Below are positions 37,945 through 47,880 of a stretch of DNA of 64,000 nucleotides, one piece after another. This DNA is from Competibacter_A sp037045685 (GTDB lineage: Bacteria > Pseudomonadota > Gammaproteobacteria > Competibacterales > Competibacteraceae), in assembly GCA_037045685.1 (NCBI GenBank), contig JBAOII010000011.1, positions 310,001 to 374,000 of the forward strand. Reading direction: 5' to 3'. The notes below the pieces were generated by a model, which was not told the origin of the DNA, searched no databases, and saw only the letters and a list, made by a program, of their open reading frames with translations. A program made the translations under genes and the position numbers. Position 1 is the stretch's first letter. Each line of letters begins with the position of its first letter.

Positions 37945-39714
37945 TCACGGGGACGCTTCGATCAGGTCGAGTTCGACGGGAACGAAACCGGGCGCGGGCT
38001 CGTTCCGCAGCGCCTTGAGCGAGAGATCGACCGCCAGCGCGCCCATGCGCTCGGGTTTTTGCGCGACGGTGGCGGACAAGTCGCCGTCGCGCAGCGCCTG
38101 CAAGGCTTCCGGAATCGCGTCGAACCCCACCAGGATCGGCCGCTTGGCGGAGTTCGCTCGGCGCAGGGCGTCCAGCACGCCCAGGATCATGTTGTCGTTG
38201 TGGGCGAATACCGCATCGAAAGTTTTGCCTTGCGCCAGCAGTCGCGCCATGCTGTCCCGGGCGGTTTCGCGGTTGAAGTTGGCCACTTCCCGGACTTCGA
38301 TCCGCAGGCTTTTGCTCTTGGCGATGATCTCGTTGAAGCCCTTGCCCCGCTCGTAGCTGACCGAGGTGCCGGGGATGCCCTCGAACTCGGCGATGGTGCC
38401 GCCTCCCGCGAGTTTGCGGGCGATGTGCTCTCCCGCCAATCGCCCCCCCGCCATGTTGTCGGACGCGATGTGAGCGACCACTTTGCCGCCGCTGGCCTTG
38501 CGGTCGATGGTGATGACCGGTATCCGGGCGCGATTGGCGATTTCGATGCCGGGCTGCACCGCCTGCGAGTTGGTGGGATTGATGATCAGGGCGTCAACTT
38601 TGCTGGCGACGAACTGGTTGATGGCCAGCAGTTGGCGCGAGTCGTCGTTGGCGGCATCGGCGTGGATCAGTTCCACCCCGTGGAGTTCGGCTTGGGTCCG
38701 CGTCCCTTCGAGCATGGAGGCGAAGAACGGATTGGCTTGCTCCGAGACCGAAAAGCCGATGCGCTTGCCGAAGGTTTCGCGGGAAATCAGATCCAGGGGC
38801 GTTTCCTGATAGGCCGGAATTTTTTTGCCCTGCAGCGCCCGGTGGGCCAAGGCCACGCCGTGGTAGCCCATCGATTCGGGATGCTGCTCGACGGTGGCGT
38901 GCATTCGGCCGTTGCGGAGTTCGTTGCGGGCCGCCTCGATGTTGTCGTAGCCGCCGACCAGCACCTTGCCGGTCAGATTGCGCGCGCTCAGGGCTTGCAG
39001 CACGCCGAGGGCCATCTGGTCGTTGGCGCAGAAAACGGCATCCACGGCGCCGTGTTTGTCCAGCAAACCGGACATTTGAGCGAAGGCGTCCTCGGCATGC
39101 CAGTTGCCGCTGACCGAATCCACCAGCTCCAGGCCGCCGCCCGCAGTGGCGGCCTGGAGGAAGCCTTGTTTGCGCAGCTCGCCGTTTTGGGCGCCGCGAA
39201 TGCCCTCGATCACGATGATCTTGCCTTTGCCGCGCAACTGGCGGCGGAGATATTCGCCGACCAGGGCGCCACCCTTGGCGTTGTCCGAACCGACGAAGGG
39301 GATGGCCAGACCCTGCTGGACCTGTACGTCCTTGTCGATCGGGTTGTCGATGTTGACGACCACGATGCCCCGATCCACCGCCTTTTTGAGAACCGGCGCC
39401 AGCTTGCGCGAATCGATCGGAGCGATGACGATAGCGCCGTAACCGCGCGAGACCAGGTTGTCGATGATGCCGGTCTGGCGCTCGATGTCCGTCTCCATCT
39501 CGGTGCCGAAAATTTCCAGCTTGATGCCGTTTTTCTGAGCGTATTCCTTGGCGCCGGCTTCCATTTTAAAAAAGAACGGGTTGGACAGCGCCTTCATCAC
39601 CAAGGCGATCTTGTCCCGGTTGGCGGTCGGTTGCGCGAACGCTGCGGGTAGGGATGCCCACGCGATCGGCCAGAGCAGTAAAAGCGGCAGCAGTCGATTC
39701 AAGAGATCGTTCAT
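37945..39714 (-). CDS. Periplasmic protein with two fused sugar-binding (Peripla_BP_4-type) domains
   Basis: A 589-residue exported protein. After the signal peptide (LPLLLLWPIAWASLPAAFAQ) come two complete type I periplasmic-binding-protein domains. Domain 1 is about 35-310 (IALVMKALSNPFFFKMEAGAKEYA, VFCANDQMALGVLQAL, VGGYDN). Domain 2 is about 320-589 (IGFSVSEQANPFFASMLEGTRTQA, VFAHNDNMILGVLDAL, VGFDAIPEAL). Each looks like a ribose/xylose/autoinducer-2-type binder. Such domains are normally single and feed an ABC permease; no permease is nearby. The gene is 103 bases upstream of a hybrid kinase on the same strand, so a sensing role is more likely than transport. ATG at 39714 rather than a TTG 39 bases upstream. 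Confidence 0.9.
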   Translation of the reverse strand: MNDLLNRLLPLLLLWPIAWASLPAAFAQPTANRDKIALVMKALSNPFFFKMEAGAKEYAQKNGIKLEIFGTEMETDIERQTGIIDNLVSRGYGAIVIAPIDSRKLAPVLKKAVDRGIVVVNIDNPIDKDVQVQQGLAIPFVGSDNAKGGALVGEYLRRQLRGKGKIIVIEGIRGAQNGELRKQGFLQAATAGGGLELVDSVSGNWHAEDAFAQMSGLLDKHGAVDAVFCANDQMALGVLQALSARNLTGKVLVGGYDNIEAARNELRNGRMHATVEQHPESMGYHGVALAHRALQGKKIPAYQETPLDLISRETFGKRIGFSVSEQANPFFASMLEGTRTQAELHGVELIHADAANDDSRQLLAINQFVASKVDALIINPTNSQAVQPGIEIANRARIPVITIDRKASGGKVVAHIASDNMAGGRLAGEHIARKLAGGGTIAEFEGIPGTSVSYERGKGFNEIIAKSKSLRIEVREVANFNRETARDSMARLLAQGKTFDAVFAHNDNMILGVLDALRRANSAKRPILVGFDAIPEALQALRDGDLSATVAQKPERMGALAVDLSLKALRNEPAPGFVPVELDLIEASP

Positions 39715-39949
39715 GACAGGTGTATACAATAGATGCAATAATACTAAAATCAATCGGGTTATAAATTGGTGCGGAGGACCGATGAATAATATAAGCGGAC
39801 AACCGTGCGACTCGCACGAGATATTCGTTCGAGTTTGAGCGGCGGCGGGCAGTGGCCCCGCGCCGATAACCGAGGATGGTCGGTGGGCGGGGTGCCCCGC
39901 GATTTCGTGCCGTGCTTCGCCGCCATTTCAAACATGCTAAGCTAATTTC

Positions 39950-40471
39950 ATGGCGAACTTTCTCGGCGAATTCGAATGCAGGCTCGATTCCAAGATGCGA
40001 ATCGCGCTGCCGGCCGCGCTGAAAAAGCAGCTTCCCGTCGAGGCGGAGGGCCGCTTCGTGATCAACCGCGGCTTCGAGCAGCACCTGGTGCTGTACCCTT
40101 TCACCGAGTGGCGCCGCGTCACCGCCGAGCTGGATCGCCTCAATCCCTACGTCAAGAAAAACCGCGATTTCGTCCGCTATTTTCACCGGGGTGCGACGGA
40201 ACTGGAGCTGGACGCCAGCGGTCGCCTGCTGCTGCCGCGCCGGCTGCTGGACTACGCGGGCATCCGCGATGCGGTCATTTTGCTCGCTTACGCCCAGCGC
40301 ATCGAGTGCTGGGATCCGACCCTGTACGAGCATTTGCTGTCCGGCGAGCCGGCCGATTTCGCCCGGCTGGCCGAAGACATCATGGGCGGTGCGGGGCGCG
40401 CGGACCGGGACGGGGATCGGTTTCCCGATTTTCGGGATTTGCCGCCGATGCCGCCGGGTTCGCGTCATTGA
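39950..40471 (+). CDS. MraZ-like transcriptional regulator, outside a dcw cluster
   Basis: A 173-residue protein with two SpoVT/AbrB-like MraZ repeats: FLGEFECRLDSKMRIALPAALKKQ and later TELELDASGRLLLPRRLLDYAGI. MraZ binds DNA upstream of the division and cell-wall cluster and represses it. Here no rsmH, ftsL or murE follows; a convergent ABC transporter gene overlaps by seven bases. The sequence (FVINRGFEQHLVLYPFTEW, FVRYFHRGATE) is closer in my memory to Bacteroidetes MraZ than to gammaproteobacterial ones, and there is an acidic 30-residue C-terminal extension. An acquired orphan regulator is possible. Confidence 0.8.
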   Translation: MANFLGEFECRLDSKMRIALPAALKKQLPVEAEGRFVINRGFEQHLVLYPFTEWRRVTAELDRLNPYVKKNRDFVRYFHRGATELELDASGRLLLPRRLLDYAGIRDAVILLAYAQRIECWDPTLYEHLLSGEPADFARLAEDIMGGAGRADRDGDRFPDFRDLPPMPPGSRH

Positions 40472-41130
40472 GTCGGCGCGCTCGCGCCCAGCTCGATGAC
40501 CCGTCCGCCCGCATCGGCGGCGTCGGTGGGATCGTGCGTCACCAGCAGGGTGGGCAAACCTCGCTGGCGGGCGTGCTCGAACACGAAGGTCCGCATTCGC
40601 GCCTGCAGATCGGCGTCGAGCTTCGAGAACGGCTCGTCCAGCAGCAGGGCTTCCGGCTCCGCTAACAGGGTGCGCATGAGGGCGGCGCGCGAGCGCTGAC
40701 CGCCGGATAAAGTGGCCGGATCGCGTTCGCCCATCCCCTCCAAGCCGGCATCCAGCAAGGCCCTTTCGACCCGTAAGCGCCGTTCGCGGCGGGTCAATCC
40801 GCTTCTCAGGGCGAAGGTCAGATTCTCGGCCACGCTGAGGTGGGGAAATAGCAGCGCGTCCTGAAACAGGATGCCGACCCGCCGCCGCTCCAGCGGCAAA
40901 CCCACCAGTTCGCGTTCGCCCAGCCGCACCGAGCCCTCGGTCTGAAAAGCCGGCGGCAAGGTGCCGCAGATGTAGCCGAGCAGAGTGGTTTTGCCGCAGC
41001 CGCTCGGCCCCATCACCGTGACCACCTCACCGGCGTGGACGGTCAAGTTCAACGGCGCGAACAGAGGACGGTGGCGCAAGCTGATATGTACCCCGGACAA
41101 AGCCAGGAATGTAGAGTTATCAACAGTCAT
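40465..41130 (-). CDS. ynjD: ABC transporter ATP-binding protein, YnjD-like
   Basis: A 221-residue ABC ATPase. Walker A is GPSGCGKTTLL; signature LSGGQRSRAA; Walker B with EALLLDEPFSKLD; switch histidine in LLVTHDPTDAAD. It belongs with the permease (42047-43788) and binding protein (43808-45034) of the same strand, which match YnjC and YnjB. In the usual ynjBCD operon the ATPase follows the permease directly; here a NlpC/P60 gene on the other strand separates them by about 900 bases. The ligand of this family is uncertain (thiamine, Fe or polyamine-like uptake have been suggested for relatives). Confidence 0.88.
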   Translation of the reverse strand: MTVDNSTFLALSGVHISLRHRPLFAPLNLTVHAGEVVTVMGPSGCGKTTLLGYICGTLPPAFQTEGSVRLGERELVGLPLERRRVGILFQDALLFPHLSVAENLTFALRSGLTRRERRLRVERALLDAGLEGMGERDPATLSGGQRSRAALMRTLLAEPEALLLDEPFSKLDADLQARMRTFVFEHARQRGLPTLLVTHDPTDAADAGGRVIELGASAPTQ

Positions 41131-41214
41131 GTTGCATTTTGAGTTGCAGACCTGGGGAAACGAAGAATAAACATTGATATAATGTGGTTAATGGGTTGGG
41201 TGGAGTGCAATGCC

Positions 41215-42021
41215 ATGAATCAAAACGTGAAGAGTGTCGTGGATGTGGCCTGTTCCTGGCAAGACCGCTATTTTTCGGAAGCGCAATACGGCGCGTCGCC
41301 GTATTGCGCCTCGTTCGTGAGATACGTGTTCCGACAGGCGTTAGGCAACAGCGGCGAGCTGCCGATTGTGTATAACCCGCCTCATTACCAGAAGCTCGGT
41401 CTGAAATATCCGGTCGGTCTATGGTTCGCCGACAGCATGGCCGGCGACGAAGTTGGACCCGCCGTCCCGACCCCGCAAATGGCTCCCGGCGATTTATTGT
41501 TTTTCCAGAATACCTATCCGGGTTGGGCGGCTGGAACGATCACCCATATCGGAGTTTGCGTGGGCGGCAAGGGGCTGATGGCGGACGCGGGCAGCGGCAG
41601 TTTGGTGCACGTCCGCAATCACGCGGCGTATTTTCCGGGATTGCTGGTCGAGGTCCGGCGGCCGAAGTGCCTCGGCTCGGCGGTCAATCGGACCAAGATC
41701 GCTTTGAATAACGGGAACATCGAGGCGTGCTTGCACAATCAAAGAGCTTGGCGGCTCGAAATCCAGGTCAACTTCGAGGGTGGCGTGCCAAAAGTTCTGG
41801 TCAACGGCCAAGCGGTCAAACCCAGCTTCGTGACGGTCGATGTGGCGGTTGGGAGCCAACGTATCAAACTGTTTTTTCACAACCAGCGGGCACTAGCGCT
41901 AGTCGATGGGGCTCAGGCGGGCAAGCTCCAAGTCGCCGCCAAAATGGATGCGATGTTGCATGTCTGGGTTAACGGGAAGGAGGTCAAACCCGCTAGCGCG
42001 CTGATCGAAACTGTCGAGTAG
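41215..42021 (+). CDS. NlpC/P60-type cysteine peptidase with duplicated C-terminal module
   Basis: A 268-residue protein. Residues 1-165 carry an NlpC/P60 or CHAP-like fold: the cysteine in SPYCASFVRYVFRQAL, then MAPGDLLFF, and the histidine in GTITHIGVCVGG. This is the layout of peptidoglycan amidases. The C-terminal about 105 residues contain two related modules: ACLHNQRAW...VLVNGQAVKPS and LFFHNQRAL...VWVNGKEVKPA. No signal peptide. It is inserted in opposite orientation inside the ynjBCD operon. A self-acting lysin or a delivered amidase effector are possibilities; no immunity gene is recognised beside it. ATG at 41215 follows GGTGGAG. Confidence 0.8.
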   Translation: MNQNVKSVVDVACSWQDRYFSEAQYGASPYCASFVRYVFRQALGNSGELPIVYNPPHYQKLGLKYPVGLWFADSMAGDEVGPAVPTPQMAPGDLLFFQNTYPGWAAGTITHIGVCVGGKGLMADAGSGSLVHVRNHAAYFPGLLVEVRRPKCLGSAVNRTKIALNNGNIEACLHNQRAWRLEIQVNFEGGVPKVLVNGQAVKPSFVTVDVAVGSQRIKLFFHNQRALALVDGAQAGKLQVAAKMDAMLHVWVNGKEVKPASALIETVE

Positions 42022-42046
42022 GTTCGAGGTGTTGCCGGTGCCCGCG

Positions 42047-43788
42047 TCAGGCATTTCGGCTGTCCGGGCGATCCGATCCGAACCGGCGTCGCGTGCCTGC
42101 GCGCGGGGTTTTGGTCAGCCATAGTGCCACCGCGAATCCCAGCACCGGCAGCGCCGCCTGCACCACCGCGTACACCCCGATGATCCGCCGGTTGGCGCCG
42201 GTCGCCAGGGTGACGGCCTCGGTGGTGAGAGTCGCGTAGCGGCCCGCTCCGGCGAACAGGGTCGGCAAGTATTGCGCGACGCTGACGGCAAAACCCACCG
42301 CCGCCGCCGCCGCGACCGAGCCCCGCAGCATCGGCAGCTTGATCCGCCAGAACGTCCGGGCGGGGCCGGACCCCAACGCCAGCGCCGCCTGTTCGTAGCG
42401 GCGGTCGAACGCGCGCCAAGGGTCGGCCAGCGACAGAAACACGTAGGGCAGCACGAACAGCAGATGGGTCCAGACCAGCGCCGGCCAGCCACCGTTCAAG
42501 CCGCTCCAGGCCAGCAGCACCTGGATGCCGAACAGAAATCCCACTTGCGGGACCAGCAAGGGCAAGTACAGCAGCCAAAGGCTTTGCCCGGTGAAGGACG
42601 GGCGCCGCCGGTGGGCTTCGCGCTCAAGGCAGGCGACCGACAACGCCAGAGCCAGCCCGGTCGCCGCCACGCCGATGGTCAGGGTATTCCGCGTCATGTC
42701 GAGCAGATTGGCGATCTGGCCGCTCCAGTTGTCCGAGGTCCACTCCTCGGGCCAAGCCAGCGGAAACGTCCAGCGGCGGGCAAAGGACCACGGCAGCAGG
42801 GTCAGCACGCTCAGGCAGGCCAGCGCCAGAGCCAGTCCACCGCCGCCGAGCGCGATTCGCCTGAACCCGAGGCCGGTTCCGCCCCGTCCACCGCCGATGA
42901 GCCAGGCGCGGGAACATCGAGCCAGCAGACGCGCCCCGCTTTCCCACGCCGCCAGCGACAGCAAGGTCGATGCGGTCAACAGCAGAGCCGCCGCTGCCGC
43001 CGGCAACCGCCAGCCCAGTTCGGGGTGGTTGAACCAGCGCAACGCCTGCACCGCCAAAGTCGGCGGCGTGCTGGGGCCGATGATCAGGGCGACATCCACC
43101 ACCGTCAGCGCGAAAGCCAGCGCGGCGAACACCGGCAGGCGGATCAGCGGGTACAGTTGCGGCAACACCACCTTGAGAAACGTCATCGTCGGTCCGTAGC
43201 CCAGCGAACGGGCCATGGCGGACCAGGACTCGACTGGCAATTGACCGAGACCGGCGAAGCCCATGAACAGCAAATAGGGCGTTTCCTTGAGCGTCAACGC
43301 CAGAGTCAGGCTCAGGCCCCAAGGATCTTGCGGGGACCGAAGGCGGCGAAATCGGGCGGCTGTTCCCACCCGGTCGCCCACGGCGACAGCCAGCGGGCCA
43401 ACCAGCCGCTCGGAGCGATCAGGAAGACCAAGCCGAAGGCCAGCGCGGCGTGGGGGATCGCCAGCAGCGGCGCCAGCGACCGGCGGATGCGGGACAGCCA
43501 GGGGGTGTGATGGCAGGTCGCCAGCAAGGCGAGCGCCAGCAGCAGAGACAGCGTCGTGGTGGCGAAGCCGGTCCACAGGCTCAGCCCCAGTGATCGCCAC
43601 AAGCCCGGTTCCGCCAGCAGGATGCGCCAGGGCTCCAGCGAGAACGCGGTGGCGCCGACCACCGGCAGATAGCCGAACGCCGGCAGCAGCGTGCCGGCCA
43701 GCCCGGCGATGATCGGCGCCAGCAGCAGGAACAGCGTGAGCGCCGGGGCGAGAGCGAGCGGTCCGTGCTCCCGATTTTCCGGCATCAC
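42047..43788 (-). CDS. ynjC: ABC transporter permease, YnjC-like, frameshifted
   Basis: A two-lobed inner-membrane permease. The N-terminal lobe (from ATG 43788, FLLLAPIIAGLAGTLLPAF) ends in one frame at GPRKILGA. The protein continues in a second frame at DPWGLSLTLALTLKETPYLL and runs to RRRFGSDRPDSRNA. The junction is at about 43325-43340 and needs one missing or two extra bases. Both lobes carry binding-protein-dependent transport loops (FAALAFALTVVDVALIIG; YEQAALALGSGPARTFWRIKLPML). Repaired length is about 580 residues, somewhat longer than E. coli YnjC. It sits between the binding protein (upstream) and NlpC/P60 gene (downstream, opposite strand). Confidence 0.85.
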
Positions 43789-43807
43789 GCCCAGTAGCCG
43801 CTCGTCG

Positions 43808-45034
43808 CTAGCGGCTGTAGCGCGCCCGCCAAGCGGTTTCCAGCCGTTCCATCCAGCTCGGGTGCGGTTCGAGGAGCGGCGTGCCCAGCTCGGTCGGGCC
43901 GAGGGTGGCGATACCGGGTTTGAGCTGCGCGAACCGCTCGCGGTCGGCCGGGGGCAGCTTGTCGAGCGCCAATACCGTCCAGTCGCCCCAGACCGAGATG
44001 TCCTGTTTGCGGGCTTGGGCCTCGGGGGAAAGCAGGAAGTTGGCGATCACCGTCGCCGCTTCCTTGGCGCTGGAGTTGTAGGGGATGGCGACGAAATGAG
44101 TGTTGCCGATGGTGCCGCCGGTCAGCGTGTACGTGCGCACCGTATCGCGCAGATTCCCCCTCTCGATCTCGGCCGAAGCATCGTTGGGGTTGAGGCTGAA
44201 CGCGATATCGATTTCTCCGTCCGCCAGCAGTTGGCGCAGCGCTGGCGCGCTTTGCGGATAAGCCTGCCCTTGCCGCCACAGGTGCGGACGAATTTCGTCC
44301 AGCCAGCGCCACAGCGGCGCGGTCGCTTGGCCGAAGCTGGTTTCGGTGACGGGTTCTTGCAAGGCTTCTCGCAGGTCGGTCAGTTCCATGAGAATCTGCT
44401 TGATGAAGGTCGTGCCGAGAGAGTCCGGGGGTTCCGGATAGGTGAGCCGGCCCGGATGCGCCTTGGCGTAAGCCATCAGTTCAGATGCGGATTTCGGTGG
44501 TTTTTGCAGCTTTGCCGGGTCGTAAACGAAAACGAGCTGGGCTTTGCCCCACGGCGCTTCCATGCCATCGACCGGCTCCGTAAAATCCAGCTTGGTGCTC
44601 GGAATGGTGACGGTATCGACGGGCGGATAGTAGGGTAGCCGCTCGGAGAAAGGCCCGAACAACAAGCCGTTTTGTTTCATGGTGTGGAAATTTTCACCGT
44701 TGATCCAGATCAGGTCCACCGTGCCGTTTTGATCCCGACCCGCGTATTTTTCGGCCAGAATTCGCGACACGGTTTCGGCGATGTCGGTCACCTTGACGTG
44801 CCGGAGCGTGATCCCGTAGCGGCTTTTGACCTGTTCGCCGACCCAGGCGATGTAAGCGTTGACTTTTTCGTCGCCGCCCCAGCCGTTCCAGTACACCGTT
44901 TGGCCGCGCGCCGCTTTTTCGATTGCTTCCCAGGATGGCGCGTCCGCGTTTGCGGCGCCGGCAACGGCCAGCAGCACGGGCAGCACGAGCGACCGCCCTA
45001 TCCCGCACAGAATACGAAGTGTTGTTTCCCGCAC
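43808..45034 (-). CDS. ynjB: ABC transporter substrate-binding protein, YnjB-like
   Basis: A 408-residue periplasmic protein. Signal peptide MRETTLRILCGIGRSLVLPV...ANADA. The mature part has the family's WEAIEKAARGQTVYWNGWGG start and a WINGENF stretch, then VTIPSTKLDFTEPVDG and GTIGNTHFVAIPYNSSAKEAA. This is the YnjB type of binding protein, with ynjC and ynjD downstream. The start is GTG at 45034, eight bases after GGGAG; earlier in-frame starts would bury the signal peptide. Its gene ends 20 bases before the permease ATG. Confidence 0.87.
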   Translation of the reverse strand: MRETTLRILCGIGRSLVLPVLLAVAGAANADAPSWEAIEKAARGQTVYWNGWGGDEKVNAYIAWVGEQVKSRYGITLRHVKVTDIAETVSRILAEKYAGRDQNGTVDLIWINGENFHTMKQNGLLFGPFSERLPYYPPVDTVTIPSTKLDFTEPVDGMEAPWGKAQLVFVYDPAKLQKPPKSASELMAYAKAHPGRLTYPEPPDSLGTTFIKQILMELTDLREALQEPVTETSFGQATAPLWRWLDEIRPHLWRQGQAYPQSAPALRQLLADGEIDIAFSLNPNDASAEIERGNLRDTVRTYTLTGGTIGNTHFVAIPYNSSAKEAATVIANFLLSPEAQARKQDISVWGDWTVLALDKLPPADRERFAQLKPGIATLGPTELGTPLLEPHPSWMERLETAWRARYSR

Positions 45035-45165
45035 GATGCGTTCTCCCAGGATTCGCCGATTCGTATGTTTCGAGCCTTCGCTCGCCAAGGGAGCGAGGAG
45101 AAAGTTTATAAATCCCTGCCTATTCCCAATCGGCGGTTTTTCGTCGTCTGATCGAGATAACGATA

Positions 45166-47880
45166 TCATCCGGTTTTCGGCGCGACGTTTCGCAACCCGC
45201 GCCAGACCACCTTTTCCAGTTCCACCAACAGGAACGCCGCCAATCCGGCCAGCGTCACGATGCCCCAATCCACAAGGCTGATCGGCTCGGTGCCCATCAG
45301 GTGTCGCAAGGGCGGGAAATAGGTGAACGCCAGTTGCAGCAACAGCATCAGGCCGATGCTGATCAGCACCGGGCGGCTGCCCAGGAGGCCTTCGCGCGAT
45401 AATACCGGATTGAAGATGTAGCGGCTGTTAAGCAGATAAAAGATTTCGGCCATCACCAGCGCGTTGACGGCCAGGGTGCGGGTTTCGGTCAAGGGCCGGT
45501 TTTGCGCGACTTCCCACAAAAACAGACCCAGCGGCGCGATCACCAGCAGCATCGATACCAACCCGATCCGCCACAGCATGAAACCGGACAGCAAGGGCTC
45601 GTCCCGGCCGCGCGGTCGCCGCCGCATGACATCCGCCTCGGTCGGCTCGAACGCCAGCGCCAGCGCCAGCGTGACGGCGGTGACCATGTTGACCCACAGA
45701 ATTTGCACCGGCGTGATCGGCAAGGTCAAGCCGAACAGGATGGCGGCCACGATCACCAGCGCCTGGGCGCCGTTGGTGGGCAAAAGGAACAGCAGCGCCT
45801 TGCGCAGATTGTCGTAGACCGTGCGGCCTTCTTCCACCGCGTGGGCGATGGAGGCGAAATTGTCGTCGGCCAGCACGATGTCCGAGGCTTCCTTGGCCGC
45901 TTCGGTGCCTTTCATCCCCATCGCGACGCCCACGTCGGCGCGCTTCAAAGCCGGCGCGTCGTTGACACCGTCGCCGGTCATGGCGACGATCTGGCGGTTG
46001 GCTTGCAGGGCGGCGACCAGGCGCAGCTTGTGCTCGGGGCTGGCGCGGGCGTAAACATCGGTTTCCAGCACCACCTCGCGCAGCGTCGCGTCGTCCATCG
46101 CCTCCAGCTCCGGGCCGGTCAGCGTCGTGCGGCCGTCGCCGATGCCGATCCGGACGGCGATGGCCCGCGCCGTGACGCCGTGATCGCCGGTGATCATCTT
46201 CACCCGGATGCCGGCCTCGCGGGTCTTCCGAACCGCCCGGATCGCTTCCTCGCGCGGCGGATCGCTGATGCCCAACAGCCCCAGCAGCGTCAGCCCGAAT
46301 TCGACCTCGGCGAAGGTCAGCATTCGTTGGGTTTCGGGCGCGTGCCGGAACGCCACCGCCAAAACCCGCTGGCCGTCCGCCGCCAGCTCCTCGATGCGCT
46401 GGTGCCAGTAATCCCGCCGCAAGGGCTGCAATCCGGCCGCATACCTCTCGTCGGCGCACATCGGCAACACCCGTTCCGGCGCTCCCTTGACGCAAATGAC
46501 GCAGTGGCCGCGATGGTCGTGGTGCAGGGTGGCCATGAAGCGATGCTCGGATTCGAAGGGGATGCTGTCCGTGCGATGGAACCGCGCCTGCTCCACGGCC
46601 GGATCGAGGCCGGCCTTGCGGGCCAGCGTCAGCAGCGCGCCTTCGGTGGGATCGCCCTCCATCCGCCATTCACCGCCCTGGTCGCGCAGCACGGCGTCGT
46701 TGCACAGGCGCGCGGCGCGGGCGATGGCCTGCAAATCCGCCGCTTCTTCGGCCAGGATTGGCGCGTCATCGACGGTGAATCCGCCGACCGGCGCGTAGCC
46801 GACGCCGCTGACCTCGAACACCCGCTCCGCCGTCACCACGCGCTGCACGGTCATTTCGTTGCGGGTCAGCGTGCCGGTCTTGTCGGAGCAGATCACGTTG
46901 ACGGCGCCGAGCGTTTCCACCGCCGGCAGCCGGCGCACGATGGCGTTGCGCCGGGCCATGCGCTGGACGCCGATGGCCAGAATGATGGTCAAGATCGCCG
47001 GCAATCCTTCGGGAATGGCCGCCACCGCCAGCGCGACCGCCGCCATGAACATATCGTCGGCCGGCTGGCCGCGCCAGAACACGCCGAGCGCGAAGGTCGC
47101 CGCCGCCGCCAGGACGATGGCCGCGCTCAACCGGCGGCCGAATTGGGCCATCTGCCGCAGCAGCGGGGTGGTCATGCCTTCCACCTGTTCCAGCAGGGCG
47201 TTGATGCGGCCGATTTCGGTTCGCTCGCCGGTCGCCACCACGATCCCGCTGCCTTGGCCGTAGCTGACCAGGGTGCCGGAATAGGCCATGTTGGTGCGGT
47301 CGCCGATGGCGGCGTCGACAGCGACCGGGGCGACGCTTTTCTCGACCGCTTCCGCCTCGCCGGTCAGCGCGGCTTCTTGGATTCGCAGGTTCTTGATCTC
47401 GATCAGACGCAGGTCGGCCGGCACCTTGTCGCCCGATTGCAGCAGCACCCGGTCGCCGGGCACCAGATCCTCGGCCGGAATTTCCCGGCGTTGGCCGTCG
47501 CGCAGCACCATCGCTTTTAGCGACAACATCTTGCGGATGGCGGCGAGCGCGGATTCCGCCTTGCCTTCCTGCACGAAGCCGACGATGGCGTTGATGACGA
47601 CCACGCCCAGAATCACGCCGGTATCCACGGCGTGACCCAGCAGGGCGGTGATGGCGGCCGAGACCAGCAGCACGTAGATCAGCACGTTGTGGAACTGGAG
47701 CAGGAAGCGCAGCACCGGACCCCGCTGCTTGGGGGGGCGCAGCCGGTTCGGGCCGTGGACGGCCGAGCGCCGGCCGGCTTCGGCATCGCTTAGTCCACCG
47801 GCTGCGGTATCCAGCTCGCGGAGGACGTGCTCGGCGGGTAGCGCGTGCCAAGGCAATCGTGAAAGGAATGGTGTTTGCAT
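45166..47880 (-). CDS. Cation-transporting P-type ATPase (P2-type, PacL/MgtA-like)
   Basis: A 904-residue membrane ATPase. Phosphorylation motif CSDKTGTLTRNEMTV with the aspartate at about 334; actuator loop LTGEAEAVEKS; VALAVAAIPEGLPAIL in TM4 (the PEGL motif of Ca2+/Mn2+-type pumps); hinge MTGDGVNDAPALKRAD. The N- and C-terminal cation ATPase domains are present with about ten transmembrane segments. PEGL and the overall layout suggest Ca2+ or Mn2+ export rather than heavy metals. Start ATG at 47880 follows AGGATAAGG. The 250-base AT-richer spacer upstream separates it from the FNR-like gene. Confidence 0.93.
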   Translation of the reverse strand: MQTPFLSRLPWHALPAEHVLRELDTAAGGLSDAEAGRRSAVHGPNRLRPPKQRGPVLRFLLQFHNVLIYVLLVSAAITALLGHAVDTGVILGVVVINAIVGFVQEGKAESALAAIRKMLSLKAMVLRDGQRREIPAEDLVPGDRVLLQSGDKVPADLRLIEIKNLRIQEAALTGEAEAVEKSVAPVAVDAAIGDRTNMAYSGTLVSYGQGSGIVVATGERTEIGRINALLEQVEGMTTPLLRQMAQFGRRLSAAIVLAAAATFALGVFWRGQPADDMFMAAVALAVAAIPEGLPAILTIILAIGVQRMARRNAIVRRLPAVETLGAVNVICSDKTGTLTRNEMTVQRVVTAERVFEVSGVGYAPVGGFTVDDAPILAEEAADLQAIARAARLCNDAVLRDQGGEWRMEGDPTEGALLTLARKAGLDPAVEQARFHRTDSIPFESEHRFMATLHHDHRGHCVICVKGAPERVLPMCADERYAAGLQPLRRDYWHQRIEELAADGQRVLAVAFRHAPETQRMLTFAEVEFGLTLLGLLGISDPPREEAIRAVRKTREAGIRVKMITGDHGVTARAIAVRIGIGDGRTTLTGPELEAMDDATLREVVLETDVYARASPEHKLRLVAALQANRQIVAMTGDGVNDAPALKRADVGVAMGMKGTEAAKEASDIVLADDNFASIAHAVEEGRTVYDNLRKALLFLLPTNGAQALVIVAAILFGLTLPITPVQILWVNMVTAVTLALALAFEPTEADVMRRRPRGRDEPLLSGFMLWRIGLVSMLLVIAPLGLFLWEVAQNRPLTETRTLAVNALVMAEIFYLLNSRYIFNPVLSREGLLGSRPVLISIGLMLLLQLAFTYFPPLRHLMGTEPISLVDWGIVTLAGLAAFLLVELEKVVWRGLRNVAPKTG

